Positions 39,675 through 48,479 of a stretch of DNA of 64,000 nucleotides are shown here, in pieces (position 1 is the first letter of the stretch; each line of letters opens with the position of its first letter). The stretch is from Tenggerimyces sp963762635 (GTDB lineage: Bacteria; Actinomycetota; Actinomycetes; Propionibacteriales; Actinopolymorphaceae), in the NCBI GenBank assembly GCA_963762635.1, contig CAVXLQ010000006.1, positions 1-64,000 on the forward strand, written 5' to 3'. Under the pieces are notes generated by a model. That model ran no database searches, had not been told where the DNA came from, and saw only the letters and a program-made list of their open reading frames with translations. The position numbers and the translations under genes were made by a program.

Positions 39675-40304
39675 ATGCGAGTCCAGAAGTACACCCACGC
39701 GTGCGTTCGCCTGGAGAAGGGCGACCACGCGCTGGTGATCGATCCTGGGACGTTCTCCGAGGCGGAGCCGCTCGACGGCGCGACCGCGGTGCTGATCACG
39801 CACGAGCATCCCGACCACCTCGACCCGGCGAAGCTGGAGAAGTACCCGGACCTGCCGATCTACACCAACGCGGCCGTCGCCGAACAGCTCGCGGACTTCG
39901 GCAAGGAGCGCCTGAACGTCGTGGCCGAAGGGTCGCGGTTCGAGATCGGCTCGTTCCAGATCTCCGTCCACGGCGCACTGCACGAGGTGATCCACCCGGA
40001 CCTGCCGTCGGTGCCGAACGTCGGGTTCTTCGTCGACGACTCGTTCTTCCACCCCGGCGACGCGTTCACGGTCCCCGACCGCCCCGTGCGGACGCTGATG
40101 GTCCCGGTCAGCGCGCCCTGGCTGAGGGCGGCGGACTCGGTCGACTACATCCGTACGGTCCGGCCGGCGCTGGCGCTCGCCGTCCACGACGGGCTCTACA
40201 ACGACATCGGCCTGTCGATCGTCGACGGGCTGCTCGGGCGGATGGCCGAGCAGGCCGGCTCGGAGTACCGCCGGCTCGCGGTCGGCGCAGCGGTCGACGC
40301 GTGA
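39675..40304 (+). CDS. metallo-beta-lactamase-fold hydrolase (UlaG-like)
   Basis: The protein has 209 residues. The fold is shown by 'KYTHACVRLEKGDHALVIDP', the metal motif 'VLITHEHPDHLDPAKL', 'EVIHPDLPSVPNVGFFVDD', 'FFHPGDAFTVPD' and the late 'ALAVHDGLYND'. It resembles the YycJ/UlaG-like group with unknown substrates rather than true beta-lactamases. ATG 39675 is preferred to GTG 39669 because of the -10 box spacing. Its stop overlaps the start of the next gene as GTGA, so the pair is coupled. Confidence 0.85.
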   Translation: MRVQKYTHACVRLEKGDHALVIDPGTFSEAEPLDGATAVLITHEHPDHLDPAKLEKYPDLPIYTNAAVAEQLADFGKERLNVVAEGSRFEIGSFQISVHGALHEVIHPDLPSVPNVGFFVDDSFFHPGDAFTVPDRPVRTLMVPVSAPWLRAADSVDYIRTVRPALALAVHDGLYNDIGLSIVDGLLGRMAEQAGSEYRRLAVGAAVDA

Positions 40305-41319
40305 CCGAGTACGCGCTGCTGGTCCTCCCGGCGGCGAACCGGGTGTACGCCGACGCGACGCCGGCCCTGACCCGCGCCGAGCTCGGCGTCGTGCTGGGTG
40401 ACGCGGTCGCGGAGGTAGACGAGGCGACGATCGGCGGAGTGCCGTACGTGACGTTCGGCGGCGCGCTCGACGCCGGCGCCGTCGCGACGCTGTCCAACCT
40501 GTCGTCGGTCTATGCGCTGTTCGCCCGCGAGGGCGAGCTGCTGCGCCCCTCGAGCTGACGCCGCGGGCGGACTACGACGACGACCTGATCACGATCCCGA
40601 AGTACGCGGGCAAGACGAACGAGCACTTCACCAAGCTGCTGCTGAACGTGACGGTCGCGGCCAGCGCCTTCGCCGGCGCCGAGCGGAAGCTGCACGTCTT
40701 CGACCCGCTGTGTGGGCGCGGCACGACGCTGAACCAGGCGCTGATGTACGGCTGGGACGCCACCGGCATGGACGTCGACGGCAAGGACTTCGACGCCTAC
40801 GCCGCGTTCCTCAAGACCTGGCTGCGACGCAAGCGGCTCAAGCACCGCGCGGACATCACGCCTGTCCGGCGCGAACGGAAGACGCTCGGCCGCCGGCTCG
40901 ACGTGACCGTGTCGGCGACCGCCGAGCTGCACAAGGCCGGTGTCAGCCAGTCGTTGACAGTCGTGCACGCGGACACTCTGCTCGGCCGAGACGTCTTCCG
41001 CGCGTCGGCGTTCGACGTGATCGTGGCCGACGCACCGTACGGCGTCCAGCACGGCAGCCGCGCGGCCGGCCAGTCGTCGCTGTCCAGGTCACCGCTCGAC
41101 CTGCTGCGCAAAGCCATCCCGATCTGGGTCGAGCTGCTCCGCCCAGGTGGCGCGATCGGCCTGTCGTGGAACACGCACGTCGCGCCGCGCGCCGACGTCG
41201 CCGACCTGTTCGCCTCGTCCGGCTTGGTCGTTCGCGACGAACCGCCGTACGACGGCTTCCGGCACTGGGTGGATCAGTCGATCGACCGCGACATCGTCGT
41301 GGCGGCTAAGAGCCGCTGA
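40301..41319 (+). CDS. TRM11-like SAM-dependent RNA methyltransferase, one-base frame break
   Basis: The GTG start at 40301 overlaps the previous stop (GTGA). The first frame encodes 'TEYALLVLPAANRVYADATP' to 'FAREGELLRP' and stops. With one base added near 40550 it continues 'LELTPRADYDDDLITIPKYA' and 'KTNEHFTKLLLNVT', then the methyltransferase core 'HVFDPLCGRGTTLNQALMYG', 'DVIVADAPYGVQ' and 'LLRPGGAIGLSWNTHV'. The repaired length is 339 residues. This architecture matches TRM11/THUMP-like methyltransferases acting on tRNA; the target base is unknown. The break is probably a missing base in the sequence. The 3' end overlaps the convergent hydrolase by 14 bp. Confidence 0.82.
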
Positions 41320-42211
41320 CGCCTCGGCCGGCCAGGTGGCGGCCGAAGTGGTCGGCGAGCTCACCGATCGCGCGGCCGACGTACTCCTGCTGGTCGTACA
41401 GGTCGATGTGGTTGGTGGTGTCGAGCCAGACGATCCGCTTCGGCTCGCCCGCGGCGTCGAACGCGGCCTGCGCGCCCTCGGGGCTGCAGTAGTCGTCCTT
41501 GCGCCCATGCACGATCAGCAGGGGTGTGGGTGAGACGAAGCTCGCGGCGCCGAGCGTGTCGAACGTCAGCAATGTGTACGTGGTGAAGGCGGTGACCTCG
41601 TTCACCCAGTACGCGCTGCGACCGCGTTCGGTGCCGTAGTAGGCGTACGGTTCGTCGCCCGGCATCGCCGCCACTCCGACCTCGGCGACGGCCGCGATGC
41701 GTTTGTCGGGCTCGTCGGCGTACTCGCGGATCAGCTCGGCCAGCGTTGCCTGGTAGGCCGTGGTTCCCATCTGGTCGCGGAACCAGGTCGGGCTGTTGAA
41801 CCCGCCGGCCACGCTCGCCACGGCCGCGATGCGGCGGTCGAACGCGGCCGCGCGGACCGCGTACCCGCCGCCGAGACAGATGCCGACCATGCCGATCTTG
41901 CTCGCGTCCACCTCGGGCCGGTTGCTCAGATACGTGACCGCGTCGCGGAGGTCGTGGAGCTTGCCCTGCGCGTCCTCGTGCTGGCGGGGGCTGCCACCGC
42001 TCTCGCCGAAGTTGCGGTGGTCGAGCGCGAGGGTCACGTACCCGGCCTCCGCGAGCTGGTCCGCGTAGGCTCCGGCGACCTGGTCGCGGACTCCGGTGAA
42101 CGGACCGGTGAACACCAGCCCCGGCATCGGCCCGCCCGCCTCGCTCGGGACCCGCAGGTCGCCGACGAGCTCGATGCCCTCGCTGGTGAACGTGACGCGT
42201 TCGGTCTGCAT
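41306..42211 (-). CDS. alpha/beta hydrolase (dienelactone hydrolase-like)
   Basis: The protein has 301 residues. Core motifs are 'GLVFTGPFTGVRDQVAGAYA', 'YVTLALDHRNFGESGG', nucleophile elbow 'IGMVGICLGGGYAVRAAA' (Cys before Leu-Gly-Gly-Gly suggests Cys in the nucleophile position, as in dienelactone hydrolase), 'LLIVHGRKDDYCSPEGAQ' and 'LDTTNHIDLYDQ' with the His. It is cytoplasmic with unknown substrate. It converges on the TRM11-like gene. Confidence 0.85.
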   Translation of the reverse strand: MQTERVTFTSEGIELVGDLRVPSEAGGPMPGLVFTGPFTGVRDQVAGAYADQLAEAGYVTLALDHRNFGESGGSPRQHEDAQGKLHDLRDAVTYLSNRPEVDASKIGMVGICLGGGYAVRAAAFDRRIAAVASVAGGFNSPTWFRDQMGTTAYQATLAELIREYADEPDKRIAAVAEVGVAAMPGDEPYAYYGTERGRSAYWVNEVTAFTTYTLLTFDTLGAASFVSPTPLLIVHGRKDDYCSPEGAQAAFDAAGEPKRIVWLDTTNHIDLYDQQEYVGRAIGELADHFGRHLAGRGVSGS

Positions 42212-42231
42212 GCCGGCCTCCCGGTGGGGAG

Positions 42232-42798
42232 TTACTGCTCCGAGGTGTCCTCGAGATTGTCGGCCGATCCGGTGCCGCTGTCAGGACCCTTGGACCGAAC
42301 TTCCTCGACATGGGCCATCGCCTGGCGCAGCTCGCCCAGCCAGGACTCGGTGTTCTTGCCGACCAGCTTCACGCACCAGGCGAGGGCCTCGGAGCGCGTA
42401 CGGGCCACGCCGGAGTCGACCAGCGTGTCCAGCACCTGGCGCTCGGCCTGCCGCAGCCGGGTCATCACCGGAATGGACAGCGTGGTGAACAGCTCCTGGG
42501 TGTCGCCGCACTTCGCGCCCCACGCGACCTTGCGCCCGGCGCCGTGCTCGAGCTCGCGCGCGATCCCGATCCGGTCGTCGCGGGTGCGCTCGCGGAACTC
42601 CTTGATCCGGCCTGCCTCCGCCGCCGCCTTCTCCGCCGCGGACGCCTCGTCCCCCACGGTCGGCGCGGTAAGCCGCCCGACCACGGTGATCTCCTCGCGG
42701 TCGATGGTGATCTCGATCGCCTCGGTGAACCACTCCCCCGGAAGCCGGCCCGCCAGCCAACCCCGGATGCGCTCCTCGCGCTCCTGCGTCGTCTTCAT
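42232..42798 (-). CDS. conserved hypothetical protein (188 aa)
   Basis: This is a charged, mostly helical protein without signal or membrane segment. Residues 1-45 contain 'ERIRGWLAGRLPGEWFTEAI' and 'ITIDREEITVVGRLTAP' (a short beta unit). Residues 50-90 are a Glu/Ala/Lys-rich helix likely to form a coiled coil. Later come 'GRKVAWGAKCGDTQELFTTL' and 'RQVLDTLVDSGVARTRSEAL', the latter like a ribbon-helix-helix-type end. Similar proteins are widespread in actinobacteria but I know no function. Two GATTACA repeats stand directly upstream. A DNA-binding role is possible but unproven. Confidence 0.72.
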   Translation of the reverse strand: MKTTQEREERIRGWLAGRLPGEWFTEAIEITIDREEITVVGRLTAPTVGDEASAAEKAAAEAGRIKEFRERTRDDRIGIARELEHGAGRKVAWGAKCGDTQELFTTLSIPVMTRLRQAERQVLDTLVDSGVARTRSEALAWCVKLVGKNTESWLGELRQAMAHVEEVRSKGPDSGTGSADNLEDTSEQ

Positions 42799-42806
42799 AC
42801 CTGGAT

Positions 42807-42821
42807 GATTACACGATTACA
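42807..42821. repeat. two GATTACA direct repeats with 8-bp period
   Basis: GATTACAC-GATTACA occupies 42807-42821; on the minus strand this is TGTAATC twice, ending nine bases before ATG 42798. TGTAAT could also act as a -10 box. The repeats are unusually AT-rich for this genome and probably form a regulatory site. Confidence 0.45.
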
Positions 42822-42841
42822 TCGATACGGCAACGCGCTGT

Positions 42842-43291
42842 CTACGCGGCGCCGGTGCCCTCGATCACCGCTTTGAGGCGTGCGACGTTGCGCCGCATCT
42901 CGCCACGCGACTGCGGACGGACCAGGAGCGGGACGAGGACCCTGCCGATCCCGAACCCCTCGAAGTCGAGCTCGATCGTGACCCAGCTGGCCGTCCGTCC
43001 CGGAACGGGCTCGACGACGACGTTCACCCGCGAACGAATCGGCCCGTCGATCCCGTACACACCCCAGGTCCGCGGCGGCTCGACATGGGTCACCTTCGAC
43101 GTCACCGTCCGTTCGGCGCCGCCGATCCTCCGGGTGGTGACGCACTCCGCGCCCGCGCCGGTCTGGCCCTCCGCCATGTAGCCACCGAGCACGTTCTGCT
43201 GCCACTCGGGGAACCGCGCGGGGTCGGTGACGTACGCGAACACCTCCTCCTGCGGTCGGTCGATCTCCACCTGCGTCACGATCGCGGTCAT
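42842..43291 (-). CDS. SRPBCC (START-like) family protein
   Basis: The protein has 149 residues with a lipid/hydrophobic-ligand-binding START-like fold: 'TAIVTQVEIDRPQEEVFAYV' and 'DPARFPEWQQNVLGG', then strands 'TVTSKVTHVEPPRTWGVYGI' and 'GRTASWVTIELDFEGFGIGR', ending in the long helix 'MRRNVARLKAVIEG'. GAGGAG lies four bases before ATG 43291. This superfamily includes many proteins of unknown role. It lies upstream of the hypothetical gene with the GATTACA repeats, on the same strand. Confidence 0.85.
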   Translation of the reverse strand: MTAIVTQVEIDRPQEEVFAYVTDPARFPEWQQNVLGGYMAEGQTGAGAECVTTRRIGGAERTVTSKVTHVEPPRTWGVYGIDGPIRSRVNVVVEPVPGRTASWVTIELDFEGFGIGRVLVPLLVRPQSRGEMRRNVARLKAVIEGTGAA

Positions 43292-43404
43292 CTTCTCCTC
43301 GCCCTTCACCACTCTTGTCCCCACCTGGAGACGAACGCCGCCCGCCCGAATCGGACAGGTGGGTTCACCCATTCTCACGTTGCACGCGCCAGCTGGGTGG
43401 AACC

Positions 43405-43668
43405 GTGGCCTCTGCGACACGCATCGCACGGGGCTGGGGAGTCGGCCTACTCGTAGTCTGGCTGCTCGGCTGGCGAGCCGCCGATGTCGGGCTCAGTCGG
43501 CGGCGGCTCGACCGCTCGCTGTGGACGATCGCGCCATTGTTCGTGCTCACGTTGACGTTCGCGTTCGCCCTGACGGCACTCCGCTGGCGCGGGCTGACCA
43601 TCTGGCCGCTGCTCCGCACGGTCCAGCATTCGCACACCGCCGCGCCCGAACCGAGGCATGCCGCCTGA
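43405..43668 (+). CDS. small hypothetical membrane protein (87 aa)
   Basis: Starting at GTG 43405, preceded by GGGTGG, gives 87 residues with two membrane helices ('GWGVGLLVVWLLGWRAADV' and 'IAPLFVLTLTFAFALTAL') and a basic cytoplasmic tail with His residues. A longer frame from ATG 43315 has no hydrophobic or family-like extension. No family is recognised. It lies upstream of the SSP411-like gene on the same strand with a 34-bp gap. Confidence 0.5.
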   Translation: MASATRIARGWGVGLLVVWLLGWRAADVGLSRRRLDRSLWTIAPLFVLTLTFAFALTALRWRGLTIWPLLRTVQHSHTAAPEPRHAA

Positions 43669-43702
43669 GACCGCGTTGCCCCGCACGTGTGACGATGGAC
43701 GG

Positions 43703-45689
43703 ATGAACCGGCTCGGCGAAGCGACCAGTCCGTACCTGCTCCAGCACAAGGACAACCCCGTCGACTGGTGGCAGTGGGGACCGGACGCGTTCGCGGAGGC
43801 TCGCGAACGCGACGTGCCCATCCTGCTGAGCGTCGGCTACTCGGCCTGTCACTGGTGCCATGTGATGGCGCACGAGTCGTTCGAGGACGAGCAGACGGCC
43901 GCGTACATGAACGCGCACTTCGTCAACGTCAAGGTCGACCGCGAGGAACGTCCGGACGTCGACGCGGTCTATATGGAAGCCACGCAGGCGATGACCGGCA
44001 GCGGCGGTTGGCCGATGACCTGTTTCCTCACTCCCAAAGGCGATCCCTTCTACTGCGGCACGTACTTTCCTCCGAGCCCACGGCACGGGCTCCCATCGTT
44101 CGGCCAACTCCTCGAGGCGATCAGCGAAGCCTGGAAGGGAAGGCGTGACGAAATCGTACGTGCGGGCGCCGACATAGTGGCGCGGCTTTCCACAGGGGTG
44201 TTGAAAGGCGACGGCGCCACCCGACGAGGAAGCCATCGACGGCGCGGTCGGCTCCCTTGGAGCGGACTTCGACGACGTCCACGGCGGCTTCGGCGGCGCA
44301 CCGAAGTTCCCGCCGTCGATGCTGCTCGAGTTCCTACTGAGGCACGCGGCAAGGACAGAAGACGAGAACGCCCTCGCCATGGTCGAGCTCACCTGCGAAC
44401 GCATGGCCCGCGGCGGCATGTACGACCAGCTCGGCGGCGGATTCGCCCGCTACAGCGTCGACAACCGCTGGATCGTGCCGCACTTCGAGAAGATGCTGTA
44501 CGACAACGCGCTCCTGCTCCGCGTCTACCTGCACTGGTGGCGCCTCACCAAGGCCGCCCTCGCCGAACGCATCGTCCACGAGACCGCCGACTTCCTGCTG
44601 CGCGATCTGCGAAGCCCGCAAGGCGGATTCGCCTCAGCGCTCGACGCCGACAGCGAAGGCGTCGAGGGCAAGTTCTACGCCTGGACGCCCGCCCAGCTCC
44701 GTGAGGCCCTCGGCGACTCCGACGCCGCGGAAGCCCAGGAGCTCTTCCTCGTCACCGAGGATGGCACGTTCGAGCACGGCAGCTCGACCCTACAGCTCCC
44801 CGCCGACTCCGAACGCTTCGAGGAGTTTCGCCAACGCCTGTTCGAGGTTCGCGCGCAACGCATCCCACCTGGCCGCGACGACAAGGTGGTCGCCGCCTGG
44901 AACGGCCTCGCCATCGCGGCCCTCGCGGAGGCCGGTGCGTTACTGGACGAACCGAGGTATGTTGAAGCCGCCATCGAAGCCGCGCAGCTCATCCGCGACC
45001 TGCACAGCGTCGACGGCAGGCTCGTCCGCACCTCGCGCGACGGCAAGCCCGGCACCAGCTCTGGCGTGCTCGAGGACTACGCGAACGTCGCCGAAGGCAG
45101 CCTCGCCCTGCTCGCGGTGACCGGCGACGCGCGCTGGCTGGACTGGGCTGGCACGCTGCTCGACGTCGTGCTCGACCACTTCGAGGACGAGCAGCACGGC
45201 CTGTACGACACGGCCGACGACGCCGAGCAGCTCGTTCGCCGGCCGCAGGATCCGACCGACAACGCGACGCCGTCCGGTCGTTCGGCGGCCGCCGGCGCAC
45301 TGCTGTCGTATGCCGCCTACACCGGCTCGGCCAGGCACCGCGAGGCGGCCGAACGCGCCCTCGGCGTGACCGGTCTGCTCGCCGACCGCGCACCGCGAGC
45401 CGGCGGTTGGGGCCTCGCCGTGGCCGAGGCCATGCTCGCCGGACCGCTCGAGGTCGCCATCGTCGGCGACAAGAACGACCCACTACGCAAGGAACTTCTC
45501 GACGCGGCACTGAACAGCACCAGCCCCGGAGCCGCAGTCGTCGCCGGCGAACCCACCGACGGCGAAGCCGCCATCCCACTCCTCGCCCACCGCGGCCTCC
45601 TCAACGGCAAGCCCGCGGCGTACGTCTGTCGCGGCTTCGTCTGCGACCGACCCGTCAGCACAGTGGAAGAACTGCAGGCCCTGCTCTAG
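43703..45689 (+). CDS. SSP411/YyaL-type thioredoxin-domain protein (DUF255), one-base frame break
   Basis: With the frame repaired the protein has 661 residues, a typical length. The N-terminal thioredoxin-like domain has 'NRLGEATSPYLLQHKDNPVD', 'YSACHWCHVMAHESFED' (the CxxC motif), 'NVKVDREERPDVDAVYMEAT' and 'GGWPMTCFLTPKGDPFYCGT'. After 'VLKGDGA' one extra base near 44219 shifts the frame. Beyond it 'PDEEAIDGAVGSLGADFDDV' continues into an (alpha/alpha)6 glycosidase-like domain with 'GGFARYSVDNRWIVPHFEKM' and 'LDADSEGVEGKFYAWTPAQL'. The family is conserved from bacteria to man, with unclear activity. The indel is probably an error. ATG 43703. Confidence 0.88.
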
Positions 45690-45715
45690 TGGGCCCAGAC
45701 TCGAGGGATAACGGT

Positions 45716-46258
45716 GTGACTCCGCAGGAGTGGAGCGTCCTCGCCTCTGAGGTCGTCTACGACAACTGGATCACCATCGTCCGGGACCGCCTACGCAAAC
45801 CGGATAGTGGCGAGATGGACTACCACTACCTCGCCTCAGCTGGCTCGTCGTCGGTCTTGGCTTTCACCGAGGACGAGCAAGTGGTGTTGACGCGGCAATA
45901 TCGGCATCCCCTTCGGCAGATCATCTACGACCTGCCCGCCGGCGGGCTTCGCGCAGGTGAAGATCCTCGAGATGCGGCGCTTCGTGAACTGGCCGAAGAG
46001 ACGGGTTACGTCGCAAGCGAGATCGAATCGCTAGGGCGTTTCAACCCGATGCCGGGCACGATGTCGCACACTTGCCACGTCTTCGTGGCTCGCAAGCTGC
46101 GGCTTGGCCCGAACAACCTCGATGAGCACGAGGTCATCGAGGTAGTCCTCATGCCGTGGCCAGAGGTGGTGGGCCTGGTGCTGAACGGTGACGTGGTTGA
46201 CGGATCCCTTGTCTACGCGGTGTTGCGCTACTTGGCACGGACGACGAGCCTGCTCTAG
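45716..46258 (+). CDS. Nudix hydrolase, ADP-ribose pyrophosphatase-like
   Basis: The protein has 180 residues. The Nudix box is complete: 'GGLRAGEDPRDAALRELAEE' followed by 'TGY', matching G-5x-E-7x-REUxEE-xGU. The preceding 'VVLTRQYRHPLRQIIYDLPA' and N-terminal 'SVLASEVVYDNWITIVRDRL' are typical of ADP-sugar pyrophosphatases. GAGGG eight bases before GTG 45716 supports that start; GTG 45689 overlapping the previous stop is an alternative. The stop TAG overlaps the stop of the beta-helix gene on the other strand as CTAG. Confidence 0.9.
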   Translation: MTPQEWSVLASEVVYDNWITIVRDRLRKPDSGEMDYHYLASAGSSSVLAFTEDEQVVLTRQYRHPLRQIIYDLPAGGLRAGEDPRDAALRELAEETGYVASEIESLGRFNPMPGTMSHTCHVFVARKLRLGPNNLDEHEVIEVVLMPWPEVVGLVLNGDVVDGSLVYAVLRYLARTTSLL

Positions 46259-47331
46259 AAGTACGAAGGCCCGCTGTTCGGCGATTCCGAGCAGTTGTTG
46301 CCGGTCCACGTGTTCTGGTCGCTGAACCATTGCCCCGGCCGGAAGTCGTCCGCGCATCCGTGCACGCTGCCCGTGACGTCGTTGTTCGCCACCGTGTTGT
46401 TGCGCGGCGCCCAGTACGGGCGGGTCTCGTCGTTCCCGACCAGCAGGATGCCGTACCAGCTCGACACCGTGTTGCCGCGCACGACGTTGTCGGTGGTCAC
46501 GTCGTTGTCGGTGTCGTGGAGCTGGCAGAGCATGATCGCCGCGGAGCGTTCACCGGCCGGTCCGTTCGCGCACGGCCGCTGGTACGGCTGTCCCTGCGAG
46601 GTCGCCGGATGCCGAACGGTATTGCCCTCGATCAGCCAGTGCGAGCCGAACAGCGAGATCCCCGCCCAGTTGGTGTTGGCGACGATCGTGTTGCCGATCA
46701 GCTGCCCGCCCCACACGCTCGCGATGTCGAGGCCGGGACCGGTGTTGTCGCGGATCGTCGTGTTGGCGATCCGCGGCGCCCAGTTCGACGGCCCCGCGAC
46801 GGTCGAGACGATGTAGACGCCCGCACCGGGTGGGCTCGGGCAGCCAGACCACGCACCGTTCGCACGGATCAGGCTGTCGCTGACGTCCACCCGCACGCCG
46901 GCGATGCCCAGCCCGTAGCACCGAGCGCCTTGCAGGACGACGTTCCGGGCCGTGAATCCTCGGCAGCACAACGCGGACGTCGCGAGCCCACTGCTCTCGA
47001 GCGTGAGGTCGGCGACGACGAACGGCGTGCCGTCCGACCCGTCGTCGTTGAGGATTCCCTCCGCGACCGTGTTCTCCCAAGGCTGCACTGCTCGCAACAC
47101 CGTGGCCGAACGATCGCCGCCCGGCGTCCCCTGCACGGTGTGCCCCGGCGGCACGACGACGAAGTCGTCCACGTTCCACACGCCCGGCGCGACCTGCACG
47201 CACGCATTGGCCTGCACGGCATCACGCAACGGCATCTGCGCAGACCAGACGAAGCAGTCGGCCGCCGCGGAAGGCAACGGCACGACGAGAAGCGACGCCA
47301 ACCCGGCCAGTACCACCAAGAGGCGCCTCAT
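46255..47331 (-). CDS. secreted parallel beta-helix protein
   Basis: The protein has 358 residues. The signal peptide 'RRLLVVLAGLASLLVVPLPS' is cut near 'AAA'. The body has about ten right-handed beta-helix turns with Asn ladders ('NTTIRDNTGPGLDIASVWGG', 'NTIVANTNWAGISLFGSHWL', 'NVVRGNTVSSWYGILLVGND', 'NTVANNDVTGSVHGC'). Several cysteine pairs suggest disulfides. The fold is that of pectate lyases, polysaccharide lyases and GH28-like enzymes, but I cannot identify catalytic residues, so it may be a lyase or a binding protein. Its start ATG overlaps the upstream GH105 stop as ATGA. It is the last gene of the exported set. Confidence 0.82.
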   Translation of the reverse strand: MRRLLVVLAGLASLLVVPLPSAAADCFVWSAQMPLRDAVQANACVQVAPGVWNVDDFVVVPPGHTVQGTPGGDRSATVLRAVQPWENTVAEGILNDDGSDGTPFVVADLTLESSGLATSALCCRGFTARNVVLQGARCYGLGIAGVRVDVSDSLIRANGAWSGCPSPPGAGVYIVSTVAGPSNWAPRIANTTIRDNTGPGLDIASVWGGQLIGNTIVANTNWAGISLFGSHWLIEGNTVRHPATSQGQPYQRPCANGPAGERSAAIMLCQLHDTDNDVTTDNVVRGNTVSSWYGILLVGNDETRPYWAPRNNTVANNDVTGSVHGCADDFRPGQWFSDQNTWTGNNCSESPNSGPSYF

Positions 47332-48479
47332 GAGTTCAGCCCCGCGATCTCCGAACCAGCCATCAGGAAAGCGCCGACACCGAAGTCCTCGGTACGCGTC
47401 GCGGGCGCCGCCGCCGGCCGGTCACCGCCGGGCTGGCAGTAGCCGAGGAAGCCGTCCGAACGCACGGCCGTCGCGACCATCCCGTTCCACGCACGCGCGA
47501 CCACGGGCAGGTACGTCGCCCGATCGAGCAACCCCGCGCGGATCCCGTACGCGATGCCGAACGCGAAGAACGCCGTCCCACTCGTCTCGGGCCCGCCGAA
47601 GTGCTGCGGGTCGGACAGGTTCGGATACCAGAATCCGTCGGCCTGCTGGACGGTTCGCAGCTCCGCTGCCAACTGCCGCAGGCCGTACACGTACTCCGGC
47701 CCGCGCTTGTCCGTGTGCGGGATCACCTTCAGGGTCTTGGCGTACGCCCCCATCACCCAGCCGTTGCCACGCGACCAGTGCACCGGCTTCCCGTTCGGCG
47801 ACACCGCCGCCTCGCCGTCGACCTGGAACCGTTGGTCGCGGTACCAGAACGCCGACGACTCGCTCTGGTTACCCGGCTTGTAGTAGCTGGCCGCACCGCC
47901 GTGCATCCGCTTCGAATAATGGTAGAGCCGGTAGAGCTTCACCCAGTACAGGTTGTTCCCACGCAGCTTGCCGAAACGAGCGAACACCGGCATCGCCATG
48001 TGCAGCGTGTCGCACCACCACCAGTCGTCGTTCTTGTCCGGCTGGTCGGTGAGCATGCGGGAGACCGACGACTCGATCATCGCGATCTTGTTGGCGCCGC
48101 CGACCTCCTCGAACATGTCGAGGTACGCCTGCCCGGCGCAGTGGTTGTCGGCGTTCCGCGTGGTCACACCGCCTGGGATGCTCCACGAGTTCTGGTTGCC
48201 CCACGCGATGCCGTAGTCCAGCAAGCGTTGTTCGCGGGTGAGCCGGAAGTGGTGCAGGAGCCCGCTGAAGTACGTGGCGCGCGCCCAGTCCGTCCCGCCG
48301 GGATTCGCGTGCGTGCCGATCCAGTAGTTGTCGACCCTGTTCATCACCTCGACGACCTCGGCGCGAGTCGGCAACGTGTCGGGCGGCGCGGCCTCAGCGG
48401 CGGTGGTGGTGGTGGGGCTGGCGAACGTGGCCGCCGCGCCGAGTGCTGCCGTACCGGTCAGGAACTGTCTGCGCCTCAT
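47328..48479 (-). CDS. Tat-exported GH105/GH88-type unsaturated glycuronyl hydrolase
   Basis: The protein has 383 residues. The signal 'RRRQFLTGTAALGAAATFAS' has the twin-arginine pattern. The mature part is an (alpha/alpha)6 barrel: 'RATYFSGLLHHFRLTREQRL', 'NADNHCAGQAYLDMFEE' (Asp of the family), 'DDWWWCDTLHMAMPVFARFG' (the key catalytic Asp region of GH105/GH88), 'HWSRGNGWVMGAYAKTL' and 'DGFWYPNLSDPQHFGGPETS'. Such enzymes hydrolyse the unsaturated uronic acid left by polysaccharide lyases. Export by Tat is unusual; most work in the cytoplasm. It is coupled by ATGA overlaps on both sides. Confidence 0.88.
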   Translation of the reverse strand: MRRRQFLTGTAALGAAATFASPTTTTAAEAAPPDTLPTRAEVVEVMNRVDNYWIGTHANPGGTDWARATYFSGLLHHFRLTREQRLLDYGIAWGNQNSWSIPGGVTTRNADNHCAGQAYLDMFEEVGGANKIAMIESSVSRMLTDQPDKNDDWWWCDTLHMAMPVFARFGKLRGNNLYWVKLYRLYHYSKRMHGGAASYYKPGNQSESSAFWYRDQRFQVDGEAAVSPNGKPVHWSRGNGWVMGAYAKTLKVIPHTDKRGPEYVYGLRQLAAELRTVQQADGFWYPNLSDPQHFGGPETSGTAFFAFGIAYGIRAGLLDRATYLPVVARAWNGMVATAVRSDGFLGYCQPGGDRPAAAPATRTEDFGVGAFLMAGSEIAGLNS

